Shown here: positions 8,352 to 16,962 of the stretch, piece after piece | Numbering within the stretch: position 1 is the stretch's first letter | How the letters are laid out: every line of letters starts with the position of its first letter | Source: Pseudomonadota bacterium | Lineage (GTDB): Bacteria > Pseudomonadota > Alphaproteobacteria > Ferrovibrionales > Ferrovibrionaceae | Assembly (NCBI GenBank): GCA_023433835.1 | Contig: JAEYTW010000741.1 | Location: 1-57,905, forward strand | DNA: 57,905 nt | Reading direction: 5' to 3' | The notes under the pieces: model-generated | Database searches by the model: none | What the model saw: the letters and a program-made list of their open reading frames with translations, nothing else | What the model was told of the DNA's origin: nothing | Translations under genes and position numbers: made by a program

Positions 8352-10475
8352 CCTGGACCCTTCCCGCTCAATCGCGCCGATTTCCCTGCGCTTCAGGATT
8401 TCAAGAACCTCGATTTCATCGCTCGCAAGCGATATGGCAGTCGGCACGCCTGAAATGTCGGCCCCTGACCAGGTCATCATGTCGTCGCCCGGCCGCAAGC
8501 TCCATCCGCCGAGCTTTGCCCCATCGCCTCGGCAATCCCACAAATCAAGTCCGCCGGCGCCATCCGGCTGCACCCAGTGGTGCAGACCCTGATCGCGCAC
8601 CACCGCGCGCTCAAGGGCTGCCAGCGAGGCTGCCTGGCGCCCGACAAGCGTGCCGAGCGGGCCGTTACCTTGCCGCCGTTGGTACTCCGCCCCGGCCACC
8701 GTCCAGCTGCCGTCTTCACTTCGCGCAAGCCGGCCTATGAGGCGCGCGCGGCCGGCGCCGTCCAGGTCCCAATCGTCATATACCGGCCGTTCGGACCGCC
8801 GGTCCTGGAGATCTCCTAACCGCAGGCGTGCTGCTTCTGGGCGGGGGCCATCGGCAATATCCGCAGAGATGCTCGCCAGCCTGCGTGCCCTTGCCACGCC
8901 TTCTCTTCCGGTGCGCGGATCGAGAACGGCGAAGAGAGCAAATTTCGCCTGCACGTCTGATAGGGACCCGCAGGCCTCTTCTTCATCTCGGATCGTCCGC
9001 AACAATTGCCGAACTCGCTGCCGGTGATCTTCTTCTTTCAGCTTGCCCTGAGCGACATGCCACACATCGAGAGCAGTATCGGCTAGCGCGGCCGCCAGGT
9101 AGCGACGTCGCATTTCAGCCACCTCACGAGCGGGAGCCCCGCGCTCGACCGCCACCGGGTCACCATGCTTCGCCTGGTGGCCCAGCAGCTCGGCGCGTCG
9201 GCTTAGAGCGAATTCTCGCCCCTGGGATCGTCGCTGCGTCGCTGCTGCTGCGGCAGCGACGGCGATCCCATCCGCGGCAGCGGCGCTCCGACGCCCAAAA
9301 ACTGGCCGCTCTACGGTCAGGTCCCGCGCGGCATCAATTTCTGCCGTCAGGGCCGTTGCCATCTCGCCCCAATATCGAGCGGCGATCCGTTCGCCATTAC
9401 GGAGGACTGCGCCGGTCGCTTTGCCTTGCCGCGCCATCGCAGATCGTCGAGGCCCATGGTGTTCTTGGGCTTCGATATTTAAACCCATCGCCGCATAGCT
9501 TCGGGGGTCATAGCGCCGATCATGGCCCGCCAACGCCAGCTGCTCGTTCATCGCTTCGCAATAGGTCGCGCGTAGTTGCTTCAGCCAGTCTCGACCGCGG
9601 GCGGCGGTGCTGCGGTTTACCGGGGCGCCGGCCTGGCGCCAATCCTCGAGCTCGGCGAGCTGCTGGCGCGCGGCATCGCGCCGGTCGGCCCCGACGCCGT
9701 TATCGGCCACATGCCGGAGCCGCCTTTCGCGTGATTTCGGGGATTCCGTTCCCCAAGGGTAGAGTTCACGCGCCTTGCGCTGGTCGAAGTGCCATAGTCC
9801 ATTTTCATCTCGTTGTCCGGGCCGATCGTAATAAAGGATGTGGGCGTGGAAATTCCGCCCGTCACTCTTTGCTTCGGGAACATGTACGACAGCCCAATAG
9901 GGTAGGTTTCGTTGTTCGAAGGCTTTGCGACAAAAGTCTTCGCATGCCTGCCGGCGCTGGGCAGCCGTGAGTTCATGTGGCATTTCCATGATCAATTGTG
10001 ACTGGACCCTACCGTTAAATCGCTCTCGTGCGGCAATAAGCCGCCAGAAGCCGTCGCGGTCAGCCGCCGAGCTTCCCAACGCGCCGAAGCTCGTCGGCCG
10101 CCCAGCTTCATCGCGCTCGACTGCCTCGGGCCGCGGGGGTTCGCGACCTTCGATATAGCGCTGGCGGCGTTCAGCCTGGTCGGGTGATACACCCTGCAAC
10201 GGCGTTAATTTCCCACGCTTTGACGGCCCCTCGCGCCGCTGTTTCCCGTTGGTTTGGCCTGCATTATTGGCGATGTACGAATGCGACATGTGGAAGGACG
10301 TGAAGGTGCCGTGTAATCGCGGCCGTTCCGACTTCCCGCTATTCTGGTTAAGGCTTCTCCACCAGGGGCGGGCGCGTCGCGCGAGCGTTCTACCTTCCGC
10401 GGCCTCGCCCTCTAGATAGCGTCCTCGCTTCTCGCTATGACCATCCCCGTCGTCTTCTAAATCAAATATTCCCAT
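8328..10475 (-). CDS. MobA/MobL-type relaxase
   Basis: About 715 residues. The relaxase domain (about 120-260) contains the family pattern of an RNGRVQ helix, PHELTAAQR, then AVVHVPEAKSDGRNFHAHIL with the metal-binding HxH at about residue 206-208. MobA/MobL (MOBQ) relaxases nick at oriT and lead the strand into the recipient. The rest is a long Arg/Ala-rich helical region and a C-terminal domain of unknown role. The ORF extends to a TTG at 10526, but that lies inside an operator palindrome; ATG 10475 (MGIFDLEDD) is chosen. The gene is convergent with 7500-8351 and divergent from the virB6 operon. Confidence 0.8.
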   Translation of the reverse strand: MGIFDLEDDGDGHSEKRGRYLEGEAAEGRTLARRARPWWRSLNQNSGKSERPRLHGTFTSFHMSHSYIANNAGQTNGKQRREGPSKRGKLTPLQGVSPDQAERRQRYIEGREPPRPEAVERDEAGRPTSFGALGSSAADRDGFWRLIAARERFNGRVQSQLIMEMPHELTAAQRRQACEDFCRKAFEQRNLPYWAVVHVPEAKSDGRNFHAHILYYDRPGQRDENGLWHFDQRKARELYPWGTESPKSRERRLRHVADNGVGADRRDAARQQLAELEDWRQAGAPVNRSTAARGRDWLKQLRATYCEAMNEQLALAGHDRRYDPRSYAAMGLNIEAQEHHGPRRSAMARQGKATGAVLRNGERIAARYWGEMATALTAEIDAARDLTVERPVFGRRSAAAADGIAVAAAAAATQRRSQGREFALSRRAELLGHQAKHGDPVAVERGAPAREVAEMRRRYLAAALADTALDVWHVAQGKLKEEDHRQRVRQLLRTIRDEEEACGSLSDVQAKFALFAVLDPRTGREGVARARRLASISADIADGPRPEAARLRLGDLQDRRSERPVYDDWDLDGAGRARLIGRLARSEDGSWTVAGAEYQRRQGNGPLGTLVGRQAASLAALERAVVRDQGLHHWVQPDGAGGLDLWDCRGDGAKLGGWSLRPGDDMMTWSGADISGVPTAISLASDEIEVLEILKRREIGAIEREGSRSAGDRER

Positions 10476-10522
10476 CTGCTCGCGTCCCGTCGCCGCTCCA
10501 ATCGCAGTGATGCGCGCAATCA

Positions 10523-10542
10523 CCAAATGTAATTACATTTGG
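10523..10542. promoter_or_regulatory. Operator palindrome, core TGTAATTACA (site 1)
   Basis: Perfect 20-bp palindrome CCAAATGTAATTACATTTGG about 47 bp upstream of the chosen mobL start. The same core recurs at 10633, 17884 and 37454. It is the kind of site bound by a dimeric repressor. Confidence 0.7.
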
Positions 10543-10632
10543 GTTATTGCGCGAGTAATATAGTTGTAGGTTTTTATTGTGTAACTTGCTGCATATCAAT
10601 GAATAAATTACGCTATCCGGGTCAATAGAAAA

Positions 10633-10644
10633 ATGTAATTACAT
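10633..10644. promoter_or_regulatory. Operator palindrome ATGTAATTACAT (site 2)
   Basis: 12-bp perfect palindrome 15 bp before the start of the gene at 10660, the first gene of the rightward virB6 operon. Together with site 1 it brackets an AT-rich divergent promoter region (10545-10630). Confidence 0.65.
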
Positions 10645-10659
10645 CCGGAATACTCAAAA

Positions 10660-11505
10660 ATGGTCCAGGTGCCCACACGACGGCTGATCTCTCGCCAGCC
10701 TGCCGCGACGGATAATCCTCCGGATGCACAGGCGAAGGATCAGGCCATGCTCACAGCGGCTCACACGTCCCCGCAGCCCGATGAGCCCGATCTTGATTCG
10801 CCACCTCCTGATCTTGAGATCCCGCCCGACGACCAGCAGGTCGAACTCGAGACGCCTGAGGGAGATTGGGCGGTCGCGAACGCCAGCAGCGATCAGGCCC
10901 GCGGCTCCGCACCCCCGGTCACGAATCCGCCCGCCGCCACGGCTGAGCCGCGCCGGAGACGTGGGCGGCCTCCGGGCAGTGCGAACAAACCCAACGCCGA
11001 GAAACTGGAAGGCGGGGCCCGCGTCATTAAGACCGTCGACCACAAGGACCTGCAGCGTGCCAACGCTGCGATTGATCAACTGCGCCCCGTGCTTGATACG
11101 GCGGAGACCATGCTGGCCTCGGTGCCGGCGGGGGCTCACCATGCCGGCCTGCGGAAAGCAGCCAGGGGCGCGGTCGACCAGGCCAAGAAGCAGATTGCGA
11201 CGGCGACAGTTATGCGGGACCAGATCGTCGCGACGCTGGCAGAGCGCGAGCGCGAGCGCGAACGCGATCGGGTCGAGCGTGAGCGGGCCCGCAGACTGCC
11301 ACTCTTCACCGCTATCGGGGAAAAGGCGGTGGACCGCTTCGGGTTCACCCGCGAACTCGTCGATGAGATTGAGAAGCTTCTCGGCGATCTTTCACCCGAG
11401 CAATGCGCCGATTTCATCCGACGCGCGCTACTCGCTGCGGACTCGAATATCGCAGGTGCCGGGCTTATGGCTGCCGCGCCGTCGGGCGCCGACCCAACAG
11501 CCTGA
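10660..11505 (+). CDS. Unknown coiled-coil protein with AT-hook-like motif, first gene of virB6 operon
   Basis: 281 residues, not recognised. The N-terminus (1-95) is Pro/Asp-rich and probably disordered. An AT-hook-like RRRRGRPPGSAN follows at about 99-110, then a helical, coiled-coil-prone region with a run of Glu/Arg repeats (about 195-212), and a C-terminal helical part. No signal peptide or membrane segment. The operator at 10633 lies directly upstream and the small membrane-protein gene follows after 12 bp. A DNA-binding accessory role in transfer is possible but only inferred. Confidence 0.6.
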   Translation: MVQVPTRRLISRQPAATDNPPDAQAKDQAMLTAAHTSPQPDEPDLDSPPPDLEIPPDDQQVELETPEGDWAVANASSDQARGSAPPVTNPPAATAEPRRRRGRPPGSANKPNAEKLEGGARVIKTVDHKDLQRANAAIDQLRPVLDTAETMLASVPAGAHHAGLRKAARGAVDQAKKQIATATVMRDQIVATLAERERERERDRVERERARRLPLFTAIGEKAVDRFGFTRELVDEIEKLLGDLSPEQCADFIRRALLAADSNIAGAGLMAAAPSGADPTA

Positions 11506-11517
11506 TAGGAGTTGGCG

Positions 11518-11745
11518 ATGCCAATGCCGACGATCGAATGGTTGCTGCAGGTCGGGGTGTATGTGCTCCTCGGCGTCGGCGCTCTGTGGGCGCTTCAAAA
11601 ACTGAATTCGCTCCGACCCCAGGAATTTGATCCCGAGGAAGATCCGGGCCGCGACGAGGCCGATCGCGACGACACAGCCTCTCGGGATGAGCGTGACTCC
11701 GATGCCGCTGATCACCAGCCGGCGAGGCCCAGGAGGGACCCATGA
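11518..11745 (+). CDS. Small single-pass membrane protein
   Basis: 75 residues: one membrane segment (about 8-27, WLLQVGVYVLLGVGALWALQ) followed by a strongly acidic, Asp/Arg-rich soluble tail. ATG 11518 is preferred to the in-frame TTG at 11512 because TAGGAG at 11506-11511 is well placed for it. Its stop overlaps the virB6 ATG by 4 bp. No family recognised; it is probably a T4SS accessory by position. Confidence 0.65.
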   Translation: MPMPTIEWLLQVGVYVLLGVGALWALQKLNSLRPQEFDPEEDPGRDEADRDDTASRDERDSDAADHQPARPRRDP

Positions 11746-13268
11746 GCGAATGCCATATCTGCTCTTTCATCGCTCAACTCGAGGCGAAAGCAGATGTCTT
11801 CACGGCAGAAGTTGTTCGTGAGCTATCCGTATTTGCCGTGAATATCTGGCGCCCGATATTGGTGCTTTGGTTCGCGTCGGTCTGTGTTTTCATCTACTTC
11901 GGGCTGAAAAAATATGAGCCCGCAAAAATTGGCAATCGCGTGTTCCTGGCGGTCATCCTGTCGGCCTTGATCAGCTCGACGGCCGCGGGGACGGCGCAAA
12001 ATGACCCGACCCACAGCATCTACTGGAAGATGACACACGAGCTCTACAAGAAGGTCTCGGCGGGGGTGTCCTCCGCGATCCTTTCGATGGGCGGTGGCAT
12101 CGAAATTCCGGATCAATCAGCTGCGTTGGCTGGGGCGCCAGCGGTCTCGCTGTCGACCAATTCCTACCCGTTCACCAGGGTGTTCGGGGCGATGGAAAAC
12201 AGCGTCTGGAACATCATTGTGACTGGCATTGGGGCGATCTGGTCGAACCCTTCGGCCGCCACCAATACGGCTAACCAAAGCTGGTTCGTGAAGATGCTTG
12301 GCCTCCCCGGCATCCAGCAGGTGGTAAACGTCATCCAATCGATTTTGCTGCTTCTGCCCTACGTTTTTGTGATCGGGCTCTTCACCGCCTATATCGTGGA
12401 GAGCCTATTCATGTATCTCGCGACCACAATGGTCGCGCCGTTCCTTATGATCTGCGCCTTTTTCGATCCCCTGCGGCAAATCTTCATCACGGGGCTTCGG
12501 ATCTACGCTTCAGCCGCCCTGACCATCATTTTTGCGGCCATGGCGATGGGCTTCACGCTGTCCGTGTCGGCTGGATATTTTAGCGAGATCCAGTGTCTCA
12601 TCGTCAAGGAACCGACCATCACGCTCGCGAGCGGGAAAACAGCAACATGTTCGTCGGCGACGATCGCCCGCACCGACCCGGTCATCCTCAGCTACGAATA
12701 CTGGTCTGCGGTGCTGATCGGGTTTGCGTCCATTCTGCTGCACATCAAAGCCAAGACCCTCGCATCGAATTTTTCTGGTGCGTCTGATGGAGCTGGGCCC
12801 GCCGCCGCGGTCGTCGCCGCGACCAAGCTGGCGGTCGGCGGCGCGCTGGCAGCCGGGCTGAGCGCAGCGCGCCAACTGCCCGGCAATGCCCGAGACGCGG
12901 CTGGCCTCGGGATGCAGGCCGTGGGTGCCGCCACCGGCCGCCCCAACCTCATTTCCGCCGGCCGAGCGATCACGTCGACCAACCGCCAGAACTCGGTCGA
13001 CAATGTCGCCGCCCGAGCGATGGTCGCGCGCGGCAAATCCCCGACCGTCGCGGCGGCGATGTCGGATCTCCAGACGCCAGGCCGGTACGACACGTCGGCG
13101 GGGCGCGGTCGAACCGGTAATAGCGGGACGGCCGGCGCCGGAGGCGAGCCGGCCCAGCCGGGCGGTCAACGGCCTGCCCAAGACCAGCCCACAAGACGCC
13201 AGACGACGAACCAGGCGTACGAGGATCTCCGCGGAAACCGCGGGTCCGACGGATCTTATAGAACCTGA
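11742..13268 (+). CDS. virB6: VirB6/TrbL-like polytopic T4SS protein
   Basis: 508 residues with at least six membrane segments (about 34-55, 65-82, 150-165, 190-240, 250-280, 325-345). A strongly hydrophobic core (VVNVIQSILLLLPYVFVIGL, LYATTMVAPFLMI region) is followed by a long Ala/Gly-rich hydrophilic C-terminal tail, the standard VirB6/TrbL architecture. VirB6 forms part of the inner-membrane channel. It overlaps the small membrane-protein gene by 4 bp and is followed after 13 bp by the first VirB5-like gene, matching the usual neighbourhood of virB5 and virB6. Confidence 0.82.
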   Translation: MSECHICSFIAQLEAKADVFTAEVVRELSVFAVNIWRPILVLWFASVCVFIYFGLKKYEPAKIGNRVFLAVILSALISSTAAGTAQNDPTHSIYWKMTHELYKKVSAGVSSAILSMGGGIEIPDQSAALAGAPAVSLSTNSYPFTRVFGAMENSVWNIIVTGIGAIWSNPSAATNTANQSWFVKMLGLPGIQQVVNVIQSILLLLPYVFVIGLFTAYIVESLFMYLATTMVAPFLMICAFFDPLRQIFITGLRIYASAALTIIFAAMAMGFTLSVSAGYFSEIQCLIVKEPTITLASGKTATCSSATIARTDPVILSYEYWSAVLIGFASILLHIKAKTLASNFSGASDGAGPAAAVVAATKLAVGGALAAGLSAARQLPGNARDAAGLGMQAVGAATGRPNLISAGRAITSTNRQNSVDNVAARAMVARGKSPTVAAAMSDLQTPGRYDTSAGRGRTGNSGTAGAGGEPAQPGGQRPAQDQPTRRQTTNQAYEDLRGNRGSDGSYRT

Positions 13269-13281
13269 ATAGGAGCCCGAC

Positions 13282-14013
13282 ATGTTGAAATATGTTCTGG
13301 CGGCCGTGTTGTGGCTCGCCGGCGCTACCGCCGCGGCGGCCCAAGGCTGCCCCGTCTTGGACCAGGCCAACTACGACAAGAACCTCGCGATTAGCGGCTT
13401 GGTCGATGACCAGTTGAAGAGCCTGCGGAACCAGCTGCTGTCGACGGAGAACATCGAGAAGGCGATCGGCGCCGCCGGCGCCGGCAAACTCAGCGGGATG
13501 ATATCGAGCCTGCCCGGCGTCGCTTCCGCCTGGTCTAAGCAAAACGCGAACGGTGTGATCGGCGGACTGCCGATCGACACGACCCGCTTGTCCTCGATCA
13601 CCCATCCGAGCATTCCAGCGGTGCCGGCCGCGAACTACGATTCGGCGGACCAGGCTGCAGCCTGGCTCAGGCAAGCGGTCTTTCTCACCCAGCGGAACGA
13701 CGCATATCCCGAGGCTGCGACGTCAGCAGTGGCCCGTCGGCGCGTCGCCGCGGTCGAGACCGCTGCCCGGGACGGCTATGCGGTGGCGGTTGCCGCCCGC
13801 AAGACGCAGGCCGAGACCGCGACACAACTCGCCAATGACCTGGGCGCCGCCGGCGATTTGGCGGTCAACGAGCGCGACCAGATCGCGGCACTGACCTTGG
13901 CTATGCTTGCCCTGCAGCGTGATATGGCCCAGGTGAAGCTCCTGCGGGCACACCAGCTCGAGATCGAAGCCGCCCGCGCCCTCGCGAGTTTGCCTCCGGG
14001 GGCTTCGCCATGA
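13282..14013 (+). CDS. VirB5/TrbJ-like secreted protein, copy 1
   Basis: 243 residues with a signal peptide (MLKYVLAAVLWLAGATAAAAQ) and a mature, almost entirely helical domain typical of VirB5/TrbJ minor pilus components. Helices around 28-60 (LDQANYDKNLAISGLVDDQL) and 150-235 carry many Ala/Gln/Glu. VirB5 sits at the pilus tip and contacts the recipient. Start ATG 13282 has AGGAG upstream (13271-13275). It is the first of three consecutive exported helical proteins, each overlapping the next by 4 bp (ATGA). Confidence 0.65.
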   Translation: MLKYVLAAVLWLAGATAAAAQGCPVLDQANYDKNLAISGLVDDQLKSLRNQLLSTENIEKAIGAAGAGKLSGMISSLPGVASAWSKQNANGVIGGLPIDTTRLSSITHPSIPAVPAANYDSADQAAAWLRQAVFLTQRNDAYPEAATSAVARRRVAAVETAARDGYAVAVAARKTQAETATQLANDLGAAGDLAVNERDQIAALTLAMLALQRDMAQVKLLRAHQLEIEAARALASLPPGASP

Positions 14014-14780
14014 AGAAGTTGATCACGATGCTGCTGCTGGGGCTTGCCGCGTTGCCGCCGGACGCCGCCAACGCAGCATCTCAGGGCTGGTGCCAAGCGA
14101 CTTCGGCCGGGTCGGCTTCCGCGGTGTGCGACCAATCACCCGCCGCGGCTCCTCGCTGGTCGACACCTTTGGGCGAACAGCCTGACGACGGCTTTCGAGG
14201 CCTGCTGCTGCTGGCGGCCAAGTGCTACTGCCCGGGCACCACGCACGACGGCATGAATCTGGCGCAAGCCGGTGCGCAAGTGATATCGCGCAATGCGATC
14301 GGCCAGGCGAGCCGTACGCTCGAAACAGTGCTCGACCGGATCCGGATCACAGTCGGTACGCCCGGAGGCCATGGCGGCGCCTTTGCAAGCCTTGCGGCGA
14401 ACCCTTTGGCGATCGCCATGTCGTCGACCAGGCTGCCATCAACGGCTGTCGGCTGGCCACAGCCTCAGCAGCTCCTCGGCGCCCAGACGGAGTCAGCCGC
14501 CCGACAAGAAGTTGAGCGCCGCCAATCCCTGCGCGGCCGCGCAGCTCTTGACGCCCAGGCCCTCGCCTTGACCACCAGGCGCCAGGCTAAGCAGAGCGGC
14601 GGCCAGCGGCAGGCCCAGGTCGACCAGCTGGTGGACGCGGTTTCCAACCGTCGTGCAGACTGGCTTGCGCTCAACGCTGTTGTCTTGATGGCCCACGACG
14701 ATGCGACGGGCCTGGTCGGCCTCGAGGCTGCCGCGCTGGCGCTAACCGCGGCCAACGCCTTAGGCGAGGGCCGCCCATGA
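14010..14780 (+). CDS. Exported helical protein, VirB5-like copy 2
   Basis: 256 residues. Signal peptide MKKLITMLLLGLAALPPDAANA, then a mature region with four Cys early on (WCQ, VCD, CYC) and a long helical C-terminal half with RRQAKQSGGQRQAQVDQLVDA. The helical second half resembles the preceding VirB5-like protein and the following one. Translationally coupled to both by 4-bp overlaps. The function is inferred from position; it could be a pilus-tip or periplasmic accessory protein. Confidence 0.6.
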   Translation: MKKLITMLLLGLAALPPDAANAASQGWCQATSAGSASAVCDQSPAAAPRWSTPLGEQPDDGFRGLLLLAAKCYCPGTTHDGMNLAQAGAQVISRNAIGQASRTLETVLDRIRITVGTPGGHGGAFASLAANPLAIAMSSTRLPSTAVGWPQPQQLLGAQTESAARQEVERRQSLRGRAALDAQALALTTRRQAKQSGGQRQAQVDQLVDAVSNRRADWLALNAVVLMAHDDATGLVGLEAAALALTAANALGEGRP

Positions 14781-15403
14781 CCAGGACCATCACAGTCGGC
14801 TTGGCGCTCGCATTGCTGACCGCAGCGTCGCCCGCCAATGCATGCACGTGCTGCTTTTATGCGATCAACGATGGTGCGAACATCGCCGAACACGGCATCA
14901 CCATCGGTCATCTGACCAGCTTGGGACCTGTTCTTGACGGACTGGGAGACCGGCTCGTCGGGTGGAACATATCGCAGGGAGCAGCCTTCAAGGCGACCTG
15001 GTCCAGTGCCTTAGGCCAGGCAGTCTCCAAGATATCCAGCCTGAATCCGTCGACGCCGCTCGCCGCCTCGGCGTCGACGGTGCCGCAGATGCGCGACAAT
15101 GTTTCAAAGGAAGTTTTGGCAGGGTCATCGGCACCGTCGCCGCCGGCGGCGCCTGCTGCAGCTCAATTACGCATTGCCGCTATGGATGGCCAGGCGCTGG
15201 CGTTAGCCGTCCGGTCCGCCGCGGCGATGTCGCCGGCGGCCGTGACGGCGGCCGCGGGTGCGAACGACCCCGTGGTCGAAGACAGATCGGCGGCATTGGC
15301 GCGGCTGGGGGCCGCGATCATGGCCGCACGCGCCGAATTGTCAAGCGTCGTTGCTGTCGAAAGCGCCATCACGGAAATTCGAGCTCTACGCGCACTGCAA
15401 TGA
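14777..15403 (+). CDS. Exported helical protein, VirB5-like copy 3
   Basis: 208 residues. Signal peptide MTRTITVGLALALLTAASPANA followed at once by CTCCF, so the mature N-terminus carries three Cys. The remainder is helical and Ala-rich, ending with a helix ARAELSSVVAVESAITEIRA. Overlaps both flanking genes by 4 bp. No family can be named with confidence; similarity in architecture to the two upstream proteins suggests a duplicated minor-pilin set. Confidence 0.58.
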   Translation: MTRTITVGLALALLTAASPANACTCCFYAINDGANIAEHGITIGHLTSLGPVLDGLGDRLVGWNISQGAAFKATWSSALGQAVSKISSLNPSTPLAASASTVPQMRDNVSKEVLAGSSAPSPPAAPAAAQLRIAAMDGQALALAVRSAAAMSPAAVTAAAGANDPVVEDRSAALARLGAAIMAARAELSSVVAVESAITEIRALRALQ

Positions 15404-16962
15404 GATATCTCAGCCGCCTATTTCGGCCTGGTACTGCGCTTGGCGACGTTCGGCTAGCCGTCACTGCTCCACTTCACGACGCATCTGTTCGGGCCACGGC
15501 TCAGGCCCGCATCCTCCGAGGGCGCCTTAGCGTCTCGATCGCCTGGGGCGTGGTGAGCTCGGCGATAATGATGGACCTTGCCGCCGGATGGTGGCGGCTC
15601 CACCTCTGGCGGCCGAGCCACTGGCAATACATGTTGGAGCTCTGGCGCGGGGCTGGCATCCCCCACGAGGTATTTGTTTTCGTGCTGGCCTTCATCCTCC
15701 TGGTGTTCGGCGGCATGGTTATCCTGATGTTCGTGCCGAGCGAAAAAATCGCCTCGCACCTTCTTGGCTCCGACGATCCCCTGCTGGCCCTCGCGGAGCG
15801 GCTGAGGTCTTTCCGGAAAAAAGAAGGATCTGTCGGTCAGAATGTCCATGGGCATAGTCCCGGCGGCAAGATCGCCGGCAAGGCTGTGCCAGGCACCCAG
15901 CAATCGCCGGCATTGACCACGCCTCCGCCAGCCCCACCTCCGCAATCCTCGATCGCCGCCTCGGCGATAGCTGTTCCAGCTGCCCAGGCAGCGGCCGCGC
16001 CGCCACCAATTTCGCAACCGCCGATCAACTCGACAAAATCGCCCCAGCCTGCGCCACCGCCTCCGGCCGAACAGGCGCAGTCGCAGCAGATCACCGCTAC
16101 TTCAGGCCCGACTGGCAGCGAACTCGGGCTGGCAAGCATCCCTGAAATTGAACTGGAGGTCCCGCCCGACGGCCCAGACGAACTGGAACCGGAGGAGGTC
16201 GAACTGGAACCTCCGCCGGCTGCCGATTTCATGGAAAAATCGCCCGCCGCGCCGCCATTGGCACCGGTTGCCGCTGGAGACAGCGACGTGGAGCGCCGCG
16301 GCGATGTGGTGGCCGCGGTGAAAGATATGATCGGGGCAGCGGCCGAAGGAATGTTCGCCGGCGCACGCTGGATTTTCAGCACGCCGGCTTCTCGCTCCAT
16401 ATGTGGCACGCTTCAGGTGGATTATGTTCTGGCCTGCGACGATAACGAGGCGGGCGCCATCGTATTCTATCTCGTCATTCCGGTGGTCGGTGCCGGCGCG
16501 CTGCAGCGGCGGCCCTCGGTGCAACTCGTGCCTCGGGATGATTCGGAATGGTACCGCGGCGATTGGCGAATAATCCGGGCGGGCCAACCGACGCGACATC
16601 TCGGCGAAATCGAACTGGCCAGCGTCACCATGGCCAACGAATTCGCTGACTTGGTCGATGGGCGCCTGGGTGATCGTGTCGTCGCCGTGATGCCTCTGAT
16701 AATCATCGCCGACGCGGCGTTATCATCATCCGAGCGGCCGCTTCCCGAGATCGAGAAGGAGGGGCTGGGCGTTTTCCTCTTGTCTCAACCCGATAGCGAG
16801 GTCGACGTCCTCCGCCTCGAGGATTGGGTCGCGTCAACCTTTGGTGATAGCCCAGATATAATCTCGGCGCCGGCCGACGACGTGCTGCGCGACTGGACCT
16901 CGCGGGACGGTATCGAGTGGGAGGTTCTTGCCGGTCCGATATTCGAGGGCTGGCAGCCTTAG
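15400..16962 (+). CDS. Proline-rich two-membrane-segment protein, last gene of virB6 operon
   Basis: 520 residues starting at ATG 15400, which overlaps the preceding stop (the frame is open further upstream, but that part is the shadow of the preceding gene). Membrane segments lie at about 47-66 and 84-112 (FVFVLAFILLVFGGMVILMF). A Pro/Ala-rich region (about 165-290) ends in a Glu-rich PDELEPEEVELEPPP. The C-terminal globular domain (about 300-520) contains ICGTLQVDYVLACDDNEAGA and VVAVMPLIIIADAAL. Not recognised. Its stop overlaps the stop of virB1 on the other strand by 4 bp. Probably an inner-membrane T4SS accessory. Confidence 0.6.
   Translation: MRYLSRLFRPGTALGDVRLAVTAPLHDASVRATAQARILRGRLSVSIAWGVVSSAIMMDLAAGWWRLHLWRPSHWQYMLELWRGAGIPHEVFVFVLAFILLVFGGMVILMFVPSEKIASHLLGSDDPLLALAERLRSFRKKEGSVGQNVHGHSPGGKIAGKAVPGTQQSPALTTPPPAPPPQSSIAASAIAVPAAQAAAAPPPISQPPINSTKSPQPAPPPPAEQAQSQQITATSGPTGSELGLASIPEIELEVPPDGPDELEPEEVELEPPPAADFMEKSPAAPPLAPVAAGDSDVERRGDVVAAVKDMIGAAAEGMFAGARWIFSTPASRSICGTLQVDYVLACDDNEAGAIVFYLVIPVVGAGALQRRPSVQLVPRDDSEWYRGDWRIIRAGQPTRHLGEIELASVTMANEFADLVDGRLGDRVVAVMPLIIIADAALSSSERPLPEIEKEGLGVFLLSQPDSEVDVLRLEDWVASTFGDSPDIISAPADDVLRDWTSRDGIEWEVLAGPIFEGWQP

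Noticed and set aside
8828..9970. 380-codon plus-strand open frame
   Set aside because: Opposite strand of the relaxase gene; GC-rich shadow with no ribosome binding site or recognisable domains.
10476..10526. TTG/GTG starts at 10526 and 10523 for the MobA/MobL relaxase
   Set aside because: They fall inside or at the edge of the operator palindrome and have no ribosome binding site; ATG 10475 is preferred.
11240..11290. GAGCGCGAGC-type tandem repeat in the gene at 10660
   Set aside because: Encodes a Glu/Arg helix; only a few imperfect units, so slippage-based phase variation is unlikely.
12510..13370. 286-codon minus-strand open frame
   Set aside because: Antisense to virB6, Arg-rich shadow translation.
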